A program made the translations under genes and the position numbers. A stretch of DNA of 64,000 bases from JALYOC01 sp036675345. Lineage in GTDB: Bacteria > Myxococcota > Myxococcia > Myxococcales > Myxococcaceae. The stretch is taken from contig JAKFFE010000019.1 in assembly GCA_036675345.1 (NCBI GenBank), positions 468,068 through 532,067 on the forward strand, read 5' to 3'. This document shows, piece after piece, positions 21,830 to 30,934 of this stretch. Position 1 is the stretch's first letter, and each line of letters starts with the position of its first letter. A model generated the notes under the pieces. The model had not been told where the DNA came from and made no database searches. It was given only the letters and a program-made list of their open reading frames with translations.

Positions 21830-22354
21830 TCAGCGGGGCCGGGAGGGCTTGGCCTTCCCCGGGTTCACCTTGTCGTCCAGCAGCTGGCCGAAGGCAGCCG
21901 GGGCGAAGAACTGCAGCTCCACGTGGCCAAACTTGATCCGGGCCCGGTCCACCAGCGGCGCGGGGCGCTTGGGGGCCAGCCGCACTCCCTCCAGGAAGGT
22001 CCCGTTGCTGCTCTCCGCGTCCACCACGTGCCACACCCCGCTGTGGGGATCCTGCTGGAAGTAGGCGTGGAAGCGGGAGACCGAGTCGTGATCCAGCATC
22101 ACGTCGTTGTTCTGGGTGCGGCCCAGGGTGATCCCCAGCGCAAACGCATTGAGCTGGCCCGGGTGCTTCTCCAGCCGGAACACCTCCGGGTCGCTGGCCG
22201 GCGCGTCCAGCCGCAGGTTCCCTTGGGTGACCCACAGCAGCTCCGGGTTCTCCCGCGGAGGGGGGGCGTCGTTCCACACCAGCACCGCCACCGGATCCCA
22301 CTCGCTGGGCTCCAGGTAGTGACTGCGGACCAGCTGAGACATCCGGGCGCCCAT
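21830..22354 (-). CDS. FHA-domain protein
   Basis: About 174 residues. FHA core near the middle: FALGITLGRTQNNDVMLD, SVSRFHAYFQ, AESSNGTFLEG, with the conserved Arg, Ser, His and the SSNGT phosphothreonine-binding loop. No catalytic domain. The start is uncertain: ATG at 22354 is chosen, but 22342 and 22417 are also in frame and none has a good ribosome binding site. It is likely a phosphopeptide reader for Ser/Thr kinases. Confidence 0.78.
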   Translation of the reverse strand: MGARMSQLVRSHYLEPSEWDPVAVLVWNDAPPPRENPELLWVTQGNLRLDAPASDPEVFRLEKHPGQLNAFALGITLGRTQNNDVMLDHDSVSRFHAYFQQDPHSGVWHVVDAESSNGTFLEGVRLAPKRPAPLVDRARIKFGHVELQFFAPAAFGQLLDDKVNPGKAKPSRPR

Positions 22355-22568
22355 GGGGAAGGGGGACCATAACGCCTTCCGGGGCGGATTCACTTCTCGG
22401 GGGTTGAGAAGGTCCATGGTGCGTCCGCGCCCGTCCGCGCGAGGCGACGATCCCGGCCGGGCTAGACGCAGGCCGGCGCAGCCCTGCGGGGAGAGGGTGG
22501 GTGGCACGGCCGCTGCTGTGGAGCCGGTCCGCGCGAGGGGATGCGCCACTCAACAGCCGAGGGATCCG

Positions 22569-22841
22569 ATGAGCATCAATCCGGGGAAGCGGTACGCGGT
22601 GTTCGCGATCAAGAAGATCAATGGAGGCGGCGTGCTCTGGACGCGCGCCGGGAACGCGACCTTTGGCAAGGACGGGTCGCTGAACATCTGGCTGGACGTG
22701 CTGCCCATGGAGGGCCGGCTGCACATCCGGGAGCTGGCCGAGCGGGCAGAGCGCGCGGGCGATCCCCGGCTGCAGACCCCGGAGCCGGACTCGGAGCCGA
22801 TGCCCCTGCTGGACTCGGTGGCGGCGGAGGCGCACCAGTGA
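22569..22841 (+). CDS. 90-residue conserved-type hypothetical protein
   Basis: Begins MSINPGKRYAVFAIKKINGG, then LWTRAGNATFGKDGSLNIWL, DVLPMEGRLHIRE and an acidic tail. The segment (V/A)G.A..KDGSLN.xLD.LP..G.L.IRE recurs in short myxobacterial proteins of unknown role. Its stop overlaps the GTG start of the next gene (GTGA), so the two are translated together. The start is chosen by the compact N-terminus; the longer upstream frame looks non-coding. Confidence 0.7.
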   Translation: MSINPGKRYAVFAIKKINGGGVLWTRAGNATFGKDGSLNIWLDVLPMEGRLHIRELAERAERAGDPRLQTPEPDSEPMPLLDSVAAEAHQ

Positions 22842-23182
22842 GCCGCTGGCTGGGGATGGCCTCCCTGCTGTTGGCCCTGACGCTGACCCCGGACACCGCG
22901 TGGGCCGCGGAGCCGAAGTCCCGGATCTCCGGGGTGGTGAACCTCAACCACGCCACCGCGGCGCAGCTGGATCTGCTGCCGGGCGTCGGAGAGAAGGCGG
23001 CGAAGCTGATCATCGCCTACCGCGCCCAGCAGCCGTTCAAGCGGATCGAGGACCTGGTGAAGGTGAAGGGCTTCGGGAAGAAGCGCTTCGAGAAGCTGCG
23101 ACCCCACCTGACAGTCAGCGGTCAGACCACCGTCCAGCGGGAGCGCGAGGGTCAGGCCCGGACCCCACCGCCCAGCCGGTAG
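22838..23182 (+). CDS. ComEA-like helix-hairpin-helix DNA-binding protein
   Basis: 114 residues. GTG start coupled to the previous stop. Signal peptide (WLGMASLLLALTLTPDTAWA), then the ComEA helix-hairpin-helix pair: VNLNHATAAQLDLLPGVGEK, AAKLIIAYR, FKRIEDLVKVKGFGKKRFEK. This family binds double-stranded DNA in the periplasm during natural transformation, or plays similar DNA-handling roles. No other competence gene is next to it. Confidence 0.88.
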   Translation: MSRWLGMASLLLALTLTPDTAWAAEPKSRISGVVNLNHATAAQLDLLPGVGEKAAKLIIAYRAQQPFKRIEDLVKVKGFGKKRFEKLRPHLTVSGQTTVQREREGQARTPPPSR

Positions 23183-23192
23183 GGGCGGCCAC

Positions 23193-23228
23193 GGGAGAGG
23201 GGACCCCCGGTCGGGCCCCTCTCCTCCC
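23193..23228 (+). terminator. Strong GC hairpin after the ComEA-like gene
   Basis: GGGAGAGGGG (23193-23202) and CCCCTCTC (23216-23223) form a perfect 8-bp core stem with a 13-nt loop 10 nt after the stop. There is no U-tract. Confidence 0.45.
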
Positions 23229-23265
23229 GGCTGGCCCGGCCGGGTACCTGCCTTGCCGACGGGCA

Positions 23266-23280
23266 CTTTGGAGGGCAAAG
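23266..23280 (+). promoter_or_regulatory. Small dyad CTTTG-5-CAAAG upstream of marR-like gene
   Basis: A perfect 5-bp inverted repeat with a 5-nt centre lies about 80 nt upstream of the MarR-type gene. MarR proteins often bind such dyads in their own promoters. The site is short enough to be chance. Confidence 0.25.
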
Positions 23281-23357
23281 CAACTGCTTCCCTTTCGTCC
23301 GATGACGGTGGACGATGCCGGCCTCCAGTATTTGCAACCCTCTGGAAATCAAAGGCC

Positions 23358-23843
23358 GTGGACCAACCGAACGAGCTGGGCGATGTGCTGGATTTCATGC
23401 GCTTGTTGTGGGCCGTCGACCACAACCTGCAGCTGACCTCGAAGCGGATGGTCAACGCGATCGGCCTGACCGGACCGCAGCGGATGGTGATCCGGCTGGT
23501 GGGGCGTTTTCCGGGGATCAGCGCCGGCAGTCTGGCCCAGACGCTCCACCTGCACCCCAGCACCCTCACCGGCGTGCTCAAGCGGCTGGAGGCGCGGGAG
23601 ATCATCTGGCGCAAGGCGGATCCGGCCGACGGTCGGCGCGCCCTGTTCGGGCTGACCGAGAAGGGCAAGGCCCTGGATCTTCCCGCCGCGGGCACCGTGG
23701 AGTCGGCGGTCTCCGCCGCGCTGGCCAAGCTGCCCAAGCCGATCATCGACTCCGCCAGCCAGGCGCTGACCCAGATCGCCACCGAGCTGGCCGAGCAGCT
23801 GGAGGCGAACAAGGCCTCCGCCCTCCCCGGCAACCAGTTCTGA
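23358..23843 (+). CDS. MarR-family transcriptional regulator
   Basis: About 161 residues. Winged-helix core: LTGPQRMVIRLVGRFPGISA, GSLAQTLHLHPSTLTGVLKR, LEAREIIWRKADPADGRRAL, FGLTEKGKAL. The D-x-R-R-x wing and LTxxGKxL are MarR hallmarks. The GTG at 23358 is taken as start because upstream residues are not family-like. Its ligand and targets are unknown; divergence from its neighbours suggests autonomous or autoregulated expression. Confidence 0.88.
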   Translation: MDQPNELGDVLDFMRLLWAVDHNLQLTSKRMVNAIGLTGPQRMVIRLVGRFPGISAGSLAQTLHLHPSTLTGVLKRLEAREIIWRKADPADGRRALFGLTEKGKALDLPAAGTVESAVSAALAKLPKPIIDSASQALTQIATELAEQLEANKASALPGNQF

Positions 23844-23981
23844 CCGAACCCACCCCGGCAGTCGGATGGGGAACGAACGTGCGGGCGGCGGTGTGAACCG
23901 TGCATCCGCGGTGGCGAATGCTGTCACCCTCCCTTACCTATCGGGAATAGCCTTCCCGCTTCCTCGTTGGGGAACCACCGC

Positions 23982-26900
23982 GTGATCGAGCCCTCCTCGC
24001 CGCAGTCCTCGCCGGGTCTCCCGCCGCCGGACTTCTCGCCGCCGCCCAACGCGGTGAACCCCCCTGTGCCCCGGGGCACCCGGGGGCTGATCCAGGCGGT
24101 CCGCGCCGAACAGCGGCGCCAGCTGTGGCTGCGCGGGGCGCTGGCCGCCGCCGGGATCACCGCGGTGCTGCTGCTGGCCGCGGGGCTGCTGGCCAACCTC
24201 TCGGTGGGGCTGGGCCGGGCGGCGCTGCTGGCCATCCCGGTGGGAGTCGCCGCCGCCTTGCTCTACTTCGGCCTCTACCGGGCCCGCCGGGTGGTGGGAG
24301 ATGACCGGCTCACCGCGCGGCTGATCGGCCAGCGGGTGCCGGAGGTCTCGCTGGATCTGCTGGCGGCGGTGGAGCTGCGCGGCGAGCTGGACGCCTCCCC
24401 CGGCTTCTCCACCCAGCTGGTGGAGGCCTTCCTGCGCTCCGAGGACCAGCGCGCCAACCTGCTGACCGTGGAGCAGGTGGTGGACCGGCGGCCCACCCGC
24501 TGGATGCTGCAGGGGCTGGCCGCGCTGCTGCTGGTGGCGGTGGTGGCCTGGGCGCTGACCCTGCGCTCCTGGACCGCCGGGATGCGGGCCGCCCTGCAGA
24601 CCCGGGAGACCCCCGCGGTGGCCCAGGCCCGCGAGCCGATCACCGGCGACATCGAGATCAGCTACCGCTACCCGGCCTACACCGGGCTGCAGCCGCGCAG
24701 CATCGCCGGCACCTCGGGGGAGATCACCGCGCCGGCCGGCACCGAGGTGATCCTCAAGACCCGCTCCGACCGGGAGGTGGAGCGCGCCGAGCTCTCGGTG
24801 GTGGGGCAGGCGGTGCCGCTGGAGATCCAGGGCGGGCGCGAGCTGACCGGCTCCCTGGTGGTGGAGAAGCCGGGTTCGTACTCCTTCGTGTTCCGCAACG
24901 CGCGGGGCAAGGAGCTGGCCCGCGGCCCGGACACCGCGATCCAGGTGGAGGTGGATCAGGCGCCCAAGGTGAACATCCGCACCCCCGGGCAGCAGACGGA
25001 GATCGACCCCGGGCAGAAGGTCTCCTTGGCCTACGACGCCTCCGACGACTACGGGATCGTCTCCCTGGAGCTGGTGTACCGGCTGCCGGGCAAGAGCGAG
25101 GAGACCCGGGTGGCGCTGCCCCGCGACGAGGGCCGCCGGGTCAAGGGCCAGTACACCTGGACCCTGCCCCAGAACCTGGTCAGTCCCGGGGACCGGATCC
25201 AGTACCGCCTGGAGGGCAAGGACAACGACGCGGTGGCCGGCGCGAAGATCGGCGCCTCCCGCACCCAGGTGCTGACCATCTACAGCCCCGCCGCCCACCG
25301 CCGCGCGGCGATGGAGAAGGCAGAGCAGCTGTGGGAGCGGCTGGTGGGCCTCCTGGCGGACCGGCTGGAGGGCCCGGACCGCGAGGAGCCCAAGGACCCC
25401 AAGCAGGTGGAGACCCACGCCCAGGTGGACCGCAGCGCCCAGTCGCTGGTGGGGGAGCTGCGGCTGACCGCGGAGGAGATCGCCCGCCAGCGCGACGCCC
25501 CCCCCGAGTTGTGGACCGCGCTGGTGCACATCGCCGACCGGCTGCGGGCCCGGGTGCAGACCACCGCCGACGCCCGCCGGACCTTCCTGCGCTACGTGTC
25601 CCTGGAGGTCCCGGACTCCGCCGCCGCCCGGCGGCTGACCAGCGCCTCGGACAAGGAGGTGGCCGGGCTGGAGAAGGACGTGCTGTACCTGGAGTCGCTG
25701 ATCGACCGGCAGAAGCTGGAGGAGCTCAAGGATCTGGCCCAGCAGCTGGCCGACGAGCGGCGCGAGCTCTCCTCGCTGGTGGACGAGTACCAGAAGACCC
25801 AGAACCCGAACCTGCGCGAGGACGTGCTCCGGCAGATCCAGGAGGTGCGCACCCGGATGAACGAGCTGATGCAGCGGATGAGCGAGCTGCAGCGCGGGAT
25901 CCGGGACGAGCACCTCAACGCCGAGGCGCTGCAGGAGATGATGCAGCAGCAGAACATGGGCGACGCGCTCGACGAGATCGAGAAGCTGATGCGGGAGGGC
26001 AAGACCGAGGAGGCCCTCAAGAAGCTGCAGCAGCTGGACATGCAGATGGACGAGATGATGAACGCCCTGGAGCAGGGTTCGGAGGAGTTCGGCGATCAGG
26101 ACTACTCCGAGCTGCAGCAGGCGTTCTCCGAGTTCATGGAGGACCTGCAGAAGACCCGCGCCGAACAGCAGAAGCTGGCCAACGAGACCAAGTCGCTGCG
26201 GGACCGCTACCGCGACCAGCAGCGGGACCGGCTCAAGCGGCGGGGAGACCAGCTGAAGGATCAGCTGATCAAGGAGGCCACCGCGCTGCAGAAGCAGTAC
26301 CAGGGGGTCTCCGGGGATGAGCTCTCCAGCGACGCCGCCCAGCCGCTGGAGGACGTGCAGGAGCAGCTGGAAAATCTGAAGAGCGCGCTGGAGGTGGAGG
26401 ACTTCGACCTGGCCGCCGAGGCGGCGGCCCAGGCGGCCCGGTCTTCGGACAACCTCTCCAGCCAGGCGGAGCGGCAGCGGCGGCTGGACGAGATGTTCGA
26501 GCGGCCGCAGGTGATGCGCCAGCAGTCCAAGCAGCTGTCCGAACAGCTGACCAAGGACGCGGACCGGGTGCAGGAGATCAACCGCAAGCTGCAGGAGATG
26601 TTCCCCCCGCCCTCGGAGGCGATCTCCGAGGCGGACCAGAAGCAGCTCAAGGAGCTGAAGGACCAGCAGCGCAAGCTGCAGCAGCGGGCCCAGGAGCTGG
26701 GCGAGCAGATGCAGCAGATGCAGCAGATGGCCCCGGTGTTCGGCCAGGAGGCCTCGGACCAGATGGGGCAGGTCAGCGAGCGGATGGGCGAGGCCGCCGA
26801 GCAGCTGGACGGCCGCGACGCGCGCCGGGGCTACTCGGAGCAGAAGAACGCGCTGGACGCGATGGAGCGGTTCCAGCAGCAGATGCAGCAGCAACAGCAG

Positions 26901-27125
26901 CAGGGCCAGGGCAAGCGCGGCGGGATCCCGCTGCCGATGTTCGCCGGCCCCCGCGGCAGCAGCTCCGGCAACCGGCAACAGCAGGACAAGGTGGAGATCC
27001 CCGACGAGAACCAGTTCCAGGCGCCCAAGGAGTTCCGCAAGGACCTGCTGGACGCGATGAAGGAGGGGACGCCGGACAAGTACAAGGACCAGGTGAAGCG
27101 CTACTACGAGGAGCTGGTGAAGTGA
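23982..27125 (+). CDS. DUF4175-like membrane/coiled-coil protein
   Basis: About 1047 residues. Two N-terminal membrane helices (GALAAAGITAVLLLAAGLLA and ALLAIPVGVAAALLYFGLY) and a third near residue 190 (LAALLLVAVVAWALTL) precede an extracytoplasmic part with Ig-like strand blocks (ISYRYPAYTGLQPRSI) and more than 500 residues of Glu/Gln/Arg-rich coiled coil (QQMQQMQQMAP, MQQQQQQGQGK). This is the layout of DUF4175 proteins found upstream of MoxR/DUF58 genes. The start may be GTG 23982 or TTG 23967. The stop overlaps the peptidase start (GTGA). It may form an elongated periplasmic scaffold. Confidence 0.82.
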   Translation: MIEPSSPQSSPGLPPPDFSPPPNAVNPPVPRGTRGLIQAVRAEQRRQLWLRGALAAAGITAVLLLAAGLLANLSVGLGRAALLAIPVGVAAALLYFGLYRARRVVGDDRLTARLIGQRVPEVSLDLLAAVELRGELDASPGFSTQLVEAFLRSEDQRANLLTVEQVVDRRPTRWMLQGLAALLLVAVVAWALTLRSWTAGMRAALQTRETPAVAQAREPITGDIEISYRYPAYTGLQPRSIAGTSGEITAPAGTEVILKTRSDREVERAELSVVGQAVPLEIQGGRELTGSLVVEKPGSYSFVFRNARGKELARGPDTAIQVEVDQAPKVNIRTPGQQTEIDPGQKVSLAYDASDDYGIVSLELVYRLPGKSEETRVALPRDEGRRVKGQYTWTLPQNLVSPGDRIQYRLEGKDNDAVAGAKIGASRTQVLTIYSPAAHRRAAMEKAEQLWERLVGLLADRLEGPDREEPKDPKQVETHAQVDRSAQSLVGELRLTAEEIARQRDAPPELWTALVHIADRLRARVQTTADARRTFLRYVSLEVPDSAAARRLTSASDKEVAGLEKDVLYLESLIDRQKLEELKDLAQQLADERRELSSLVDEYQKTQNPNLREDVLRQIQEVRTRMNELMQRMSELQRGIRDEHLNAEALQEMMQQQNMGDALDEIEKLMREGKTEEALKKLQQLDMQMDEMMNALEQGSEEFGDQDYSELQQAFSEFMEDLQKTRAEQQKLANETKSLRDRYRDQQRDRLKRRGDQLKDQLIKEATALQKQYQGVSGDELSSDAAQPLEDVQEQLENLKSALEVEDFDLAAEAAAQAARSSDNLSSQAERQRRLDEMFERPQVMRQQSKQLSEQLTKDADRVQEINRKLQEMFPPPSEAISEADQKQLKELKDQQRKLQQRAQELGEQMQQMQQMAPVFGQEASDQMGQVSERMGEAAEQLDGRDARRGYSEQKNALDAMERFQQQMQQQQQQGQGKRGGIPLPMFAGPRGSSSGNRQQQDKVEIPDENQFQAPKEFRKDLLDAMKEGTPDKYKDQVKRYYEELVK

Positions 27126-28867
27126 GGCGCTGCCTGGGAGTGATGCTGCTGGGGTTGCTGGTGGCGCCGCTGGCGCTGGCCAACGACGTCAAGGCGGAGG
27201 CCAAGGCCAAGCTGACCGCGATCGAGCAGCGGCTGGACGCCTGGGACGTGGAGGGCGCGGCGGTGGAGGCCCAGGCGCTGGCCCAGCTGGTCCCAGACGG
27301 GCTGGAGGCGCTGCTCTACTACCAGGGGCGGATCGCGTTCGAGGAGGGCCGCTACCCGGAGGCGATCGATCTGCTGACGCGAGCAGGGGTGGAGGACAAG
27401 CCGGAGTCGTACCTGCGGCTGGCCAAGGAGACCCAGAAGATCGTCCAGGACCACGACCGCCTGGAGAGCGAACACTTCATCTTCCTCTTCCCCAAGGGGA
27501 AGGACGCGGTGCTGGCCCCCTACGCGCTGGAGACGCTGGAGAAGATCCGCGCCTCGATGGAGCAGGACCTGGGCTACGCGCCCCCGGGCAAGGTGCGGGT
27601 GGAGGTGGTGGGCAACGCCCGGGAGCTGGCCAAGGTCTCCACCCTCACCGCGGAGCAGATCCGGAAGACCGGGACCATCGCCATCTGCAAGTTCAACAAG
27701 CTGATGATCACCAGCCCCAAGGCGGTGGTCCGCGGCTACGACTGGCAGGACACCCTGGCCCACGAATACATCCACCTGGTGGTCTCCCGGAAGAGCGCCA
27801 ACACGGTGCCGATCTGGCTGCACGAGGGGCTGGCCAAGTACCTGGAGTCCCGCTGGCGCGGGGAGGCCGGGCTGGCCCTGGGGCCTTCCCAGCTGGCCCT
27901 GCTGGGTCACCGGGTGAAGCAGGACAAGCTGATCCCGTTCGAGAAGATGCACCCTTCGATCGCCCTGCTCCCCACCGCGGAGGACGCGGCCACCGCGTTC
28001 GCGGAGGTGTTCTTCGCCATCGACCTGATCTTCAAGCAGCACGGCCGGGACGGGCTGCAGACGATCATCGACGCGCTGCGGTCGGGGAAGACCGACAAGG
28101 CCTCGGTGGAGCTGGCCACCCGCAAGTCCTTCCCCGCCTTCGAGCGGGCCTGGCTCAGCCACGTCAAGAAGCAGCCCTTCCCCACCGAGCTGCTGCCGAT
28201 GCTGGAGGACCAGGTGACCCTCAAGGAGGACGTCCCCGGCGCGGCCAGGAAGGAGAAGGCCAAGGGGAAGGAGATCAGCTTCGGTGAGTTCGCGATCGTC
28301 ACCGAGACCGAGGCCCGCAAGTTCGCCCACCTGGGAGAGGTGATGCGCGAGCGCAACCGCGCCAAGGCCGCGGCCCTGGAGTTCGGCAAGGCGCACCGGA
28401 TCGTGGGCGACAAGTACCAGTCGGTCTCCGACAAGTACGCGCTGTCCCTGCTGGAGATCGGCGAGGTGAACCGGGCGGAGCAGGTCCTGCTGGGATCGTT
28501 GCGGATCCACCCCGGGATCGCCGCCACCCAGGTCCACCTGGCGCGGATCTACCTGGCCCGCAAGGAGTGGGAGAAGGCCCGCGGGTCGCTGATGGAGGCG
28601 CTGGCCAGCGATCCGTTCGACCCGGAGATCCACATCTCGCTGGTGGCGGTGGACCAGGCGCTCAACCGCCCCGCGGGCGCGGCGCTGGCCCGGACCCACG
28701 CGGCGATCCTCACCGGGTTGGAGGAGAAGCAGATCGATGGGCTGGTGAAGCGGGTGGTGGCCCGCACCGACCAGAAGCTGTCCTCCTCCGGGGTGGACAC
28801 CGAGACGGAGCCGCCCGCCGCCGAGGCGCCGGTCGATCCCAGCAGGGATGCGGGCAGTCGTCCGTAG
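27122..28867 (+). CDS. Secreted zinc metallopeptidase (MA-like, HEYIH) with TPR-like repeats
   Basis: 581 residues. Signal peptide (MRRCLGVMLLGLLVAPLALA). TPR-like helices at 30-110, then a gluzincin-type domain: DRLESEHFIFLFPKGKD, zinc motif DTLAHEYIHLVVS, downstream IWLHEGLAKYLESRWRG supplying the third ligand Glu. C-terminal TPR-like repeats (NRAEQVLLGSLRIHPGIAAT) may recruit substrates. Coupled to the DUF4175-like gene by GTGA and followed 75 nt later by moxR. It probably cleaves or matures envelope proteins served by this operon; substrates unknown. Confidence 0.85.
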   Translation: MRRCLGVMLLGLLVAPLALANDVKAEAKAKLTAIEQRLDAWDVEGAAVEAQALAQLVPDGLEALLYYQGRIAFEEGRYPEAIDLLTRAGVEDKPESYLRLAKETQKIVQDHDRLESEHFIFLFPKGKDAVLAPYALETLEKIRASMEQDLGYAPPGKVRVEVVGNARELAKVSTLTAEQIRKTGTIAICKFNKLMITSPKAVVRGYDWQDTLAHEYIHLVVSRKSANTVPIWLHEGLAKYLESRWRGEAGLALGPSQLALLGHRVKQDKLIPFEKMHPSIALLPTAEDAATAFAEVFFAIDLIFKQHGRDGLQTIIDALRSGKTDKASVELATRKSFPAFERAWLSHVKKQPFPTELLPMLEDQVTLKEDVPGAARKEKAKGKEISFGEFAIVTETEARKFAHLGEVMRERNRAKAAALEFGKAHRIVGDKYQSVSDKYALSLLEIGEVNRAEQVLLGSLRIHPGIAATQVHLARIYLARKEWEKARGSLMEALASDPFDPEIHISLVAVDQALNRPAGAALARTHAAILTGLEEKQIDGLVKRVVARTDQKLSSSGVDTETEPPAAEAPVDPSRDAGSRP

Positions 28868-28942
28868 CCCGGCTCTGCCCACCGGAATACGCTCCCCCAC
28901 CGGGCGTTCGGGAAAGCCTGGCTGGAGAACCCCGTAGCCACT

Positions 28943-29980
<1,038 letters not shown>

Positions 29981-30012
29981 CGCCTCTCCACCTCCCCGGG
30001 CGGCCTTCCGGG

Positions 30013-30028
30013 AAATGTAGCCTGTCCC
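30013..30028 (+). promoter_or_regulatory. 16-bp intergenic motif aaatgtagcctgtccc (copy 1)
   Basis: Lies between moxR and the DUF58 gene. Identical to 63877-63892 and 14/16 identical to 36798-36813. TAGCCT inside it resembles a -10 hexamer (TAnnnT). It may be a promoter core or a small dispersed element. Confidence 0.4.
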
Positions 30029-30049
30029 CTTGATTGACGCGGTGCTTCT

Positions 30050-30934
30050 GTGGAGCTGCTCTCACCCGAGACCCTGGCCCGCCTGGCGGGCGTGAAGCTG
30101 CGGGCGCGCGCGGTGGTGGAGGGCGTGCTCTCCGGGCTGCACAAGAGTCCGCACCAGGGCCAGAGCGTGGAGTTCGCCGAGCACAAGGAGTACGCCCCCG
30201 GCGACGAGCTGCGCCACCTGGACTGGAAGGCGTACGGGAAGTTCGACAAGTACTACGTCAAGCGCTTCGAGCATGAGACCAACCTCAGCGCCACGATGGT
30301 GATCGATGCCTCCGCCTCCATGGCCTACAAGTCGGGGGCGCTGTCCAAGCTGGACGTGGCCACCACCCTGGCCGGGGCGATGTGCTACCTGCTGGTGCGC
30401 CAGCAGGACGCGGCCGGGTTGTCGGTGATGACCGGGGGGAAGTTCGAGGACGTCCCGCCCCGCTCCGCCGCCGGACACCTCAATGTGCTGATGGGGGAGC
30501 TGGAGTCGCTCAAGGCCTCCGGCACCACCGACCTGTTCGCCGCCGCCGACCACCTGGCGGAGCGGATGAACCGGCGCTCGCTGGTGGTGGTGTTCAGCGA
30601 TCTGCTGGACGACCGGGCGGACGCGATGAAGCGGATCCTCCAGCTGCGCCAGCGGAAGAACGACGTGGTGGTGTTCCACATCCTCGATCCGGCCGAGCTG
30701 ACCTTCCCCTTCGATGACCCGACCCTGTTCCTCTCGATGGAGGATGACCGCAAGGTGGAGGTCAACCCGCGGGAGATCAAGGAGAGCTACCTGGAGGAGT
30801 TCGGCGCCTTCCTGGAGCAGGTGCGGGTCACCTGCGCCCAGGCGGACGTGGAGTATGTGCGGGTGCGCACCGACGACTCGCTGGACTCGGTGCTGCTCAA
30901 GTTCCTGGCCCGCCGGCAGGAGCGGCGCCGGTGA
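30050..30934 (+). CDS. DUF58 domain protein
   Basis: 294 residues, GTG start. VWA-like fold with the DUF58 signature EFAEHKEYAPGDELRHLDWK, AYGKFDKYYVKRFEHET and a DxSxS MIDAS (VIDASASMAYKSG). Such proteins are MoxR clients thought to act in envelope or redox-complex maturation. The stop overlaps the next start (GTGA). A copy of the aaatgtagcctgtccc motif lies 22-37 nt upstream, so an internal promoter is possible. Confidence 0.92.
   Translation: MELLSPETLARLAGVKLRARAVVEGVLSGLHKSPHQGQSVEFAEHKEYAPGDELRHLDWKAYGKFDKYYVKRFEHETNLSATMVIDASASMAYKSGALSKLDVATTLAGAMCYLLVRQQDAAGLSVMTGGKFEDVPPRSAAGHLNVLMGELESLKASGTTDLFAAADHLAERMNRRSLVVVFSDLLDDRADAMKRILQLRQRKNDVVVFHILDPAELTFPFDDPTLFLSMEDDRKVEVNPREIKESYLEEFGAFLEQVRVTCAQADVEYVRVRTDDSLDSVLLKFLARRQERRR

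Noticed and set aside
23934..26978. A 1014-codon open frame on the minus strand opposite the DUF4175-like gene
   Set aside because: It is an antisense shadow of high-GC coding sequence: Leu/His/Gln/Arg-rich with no domain. The plus strand has clear membrane and coiled-coil pattern.
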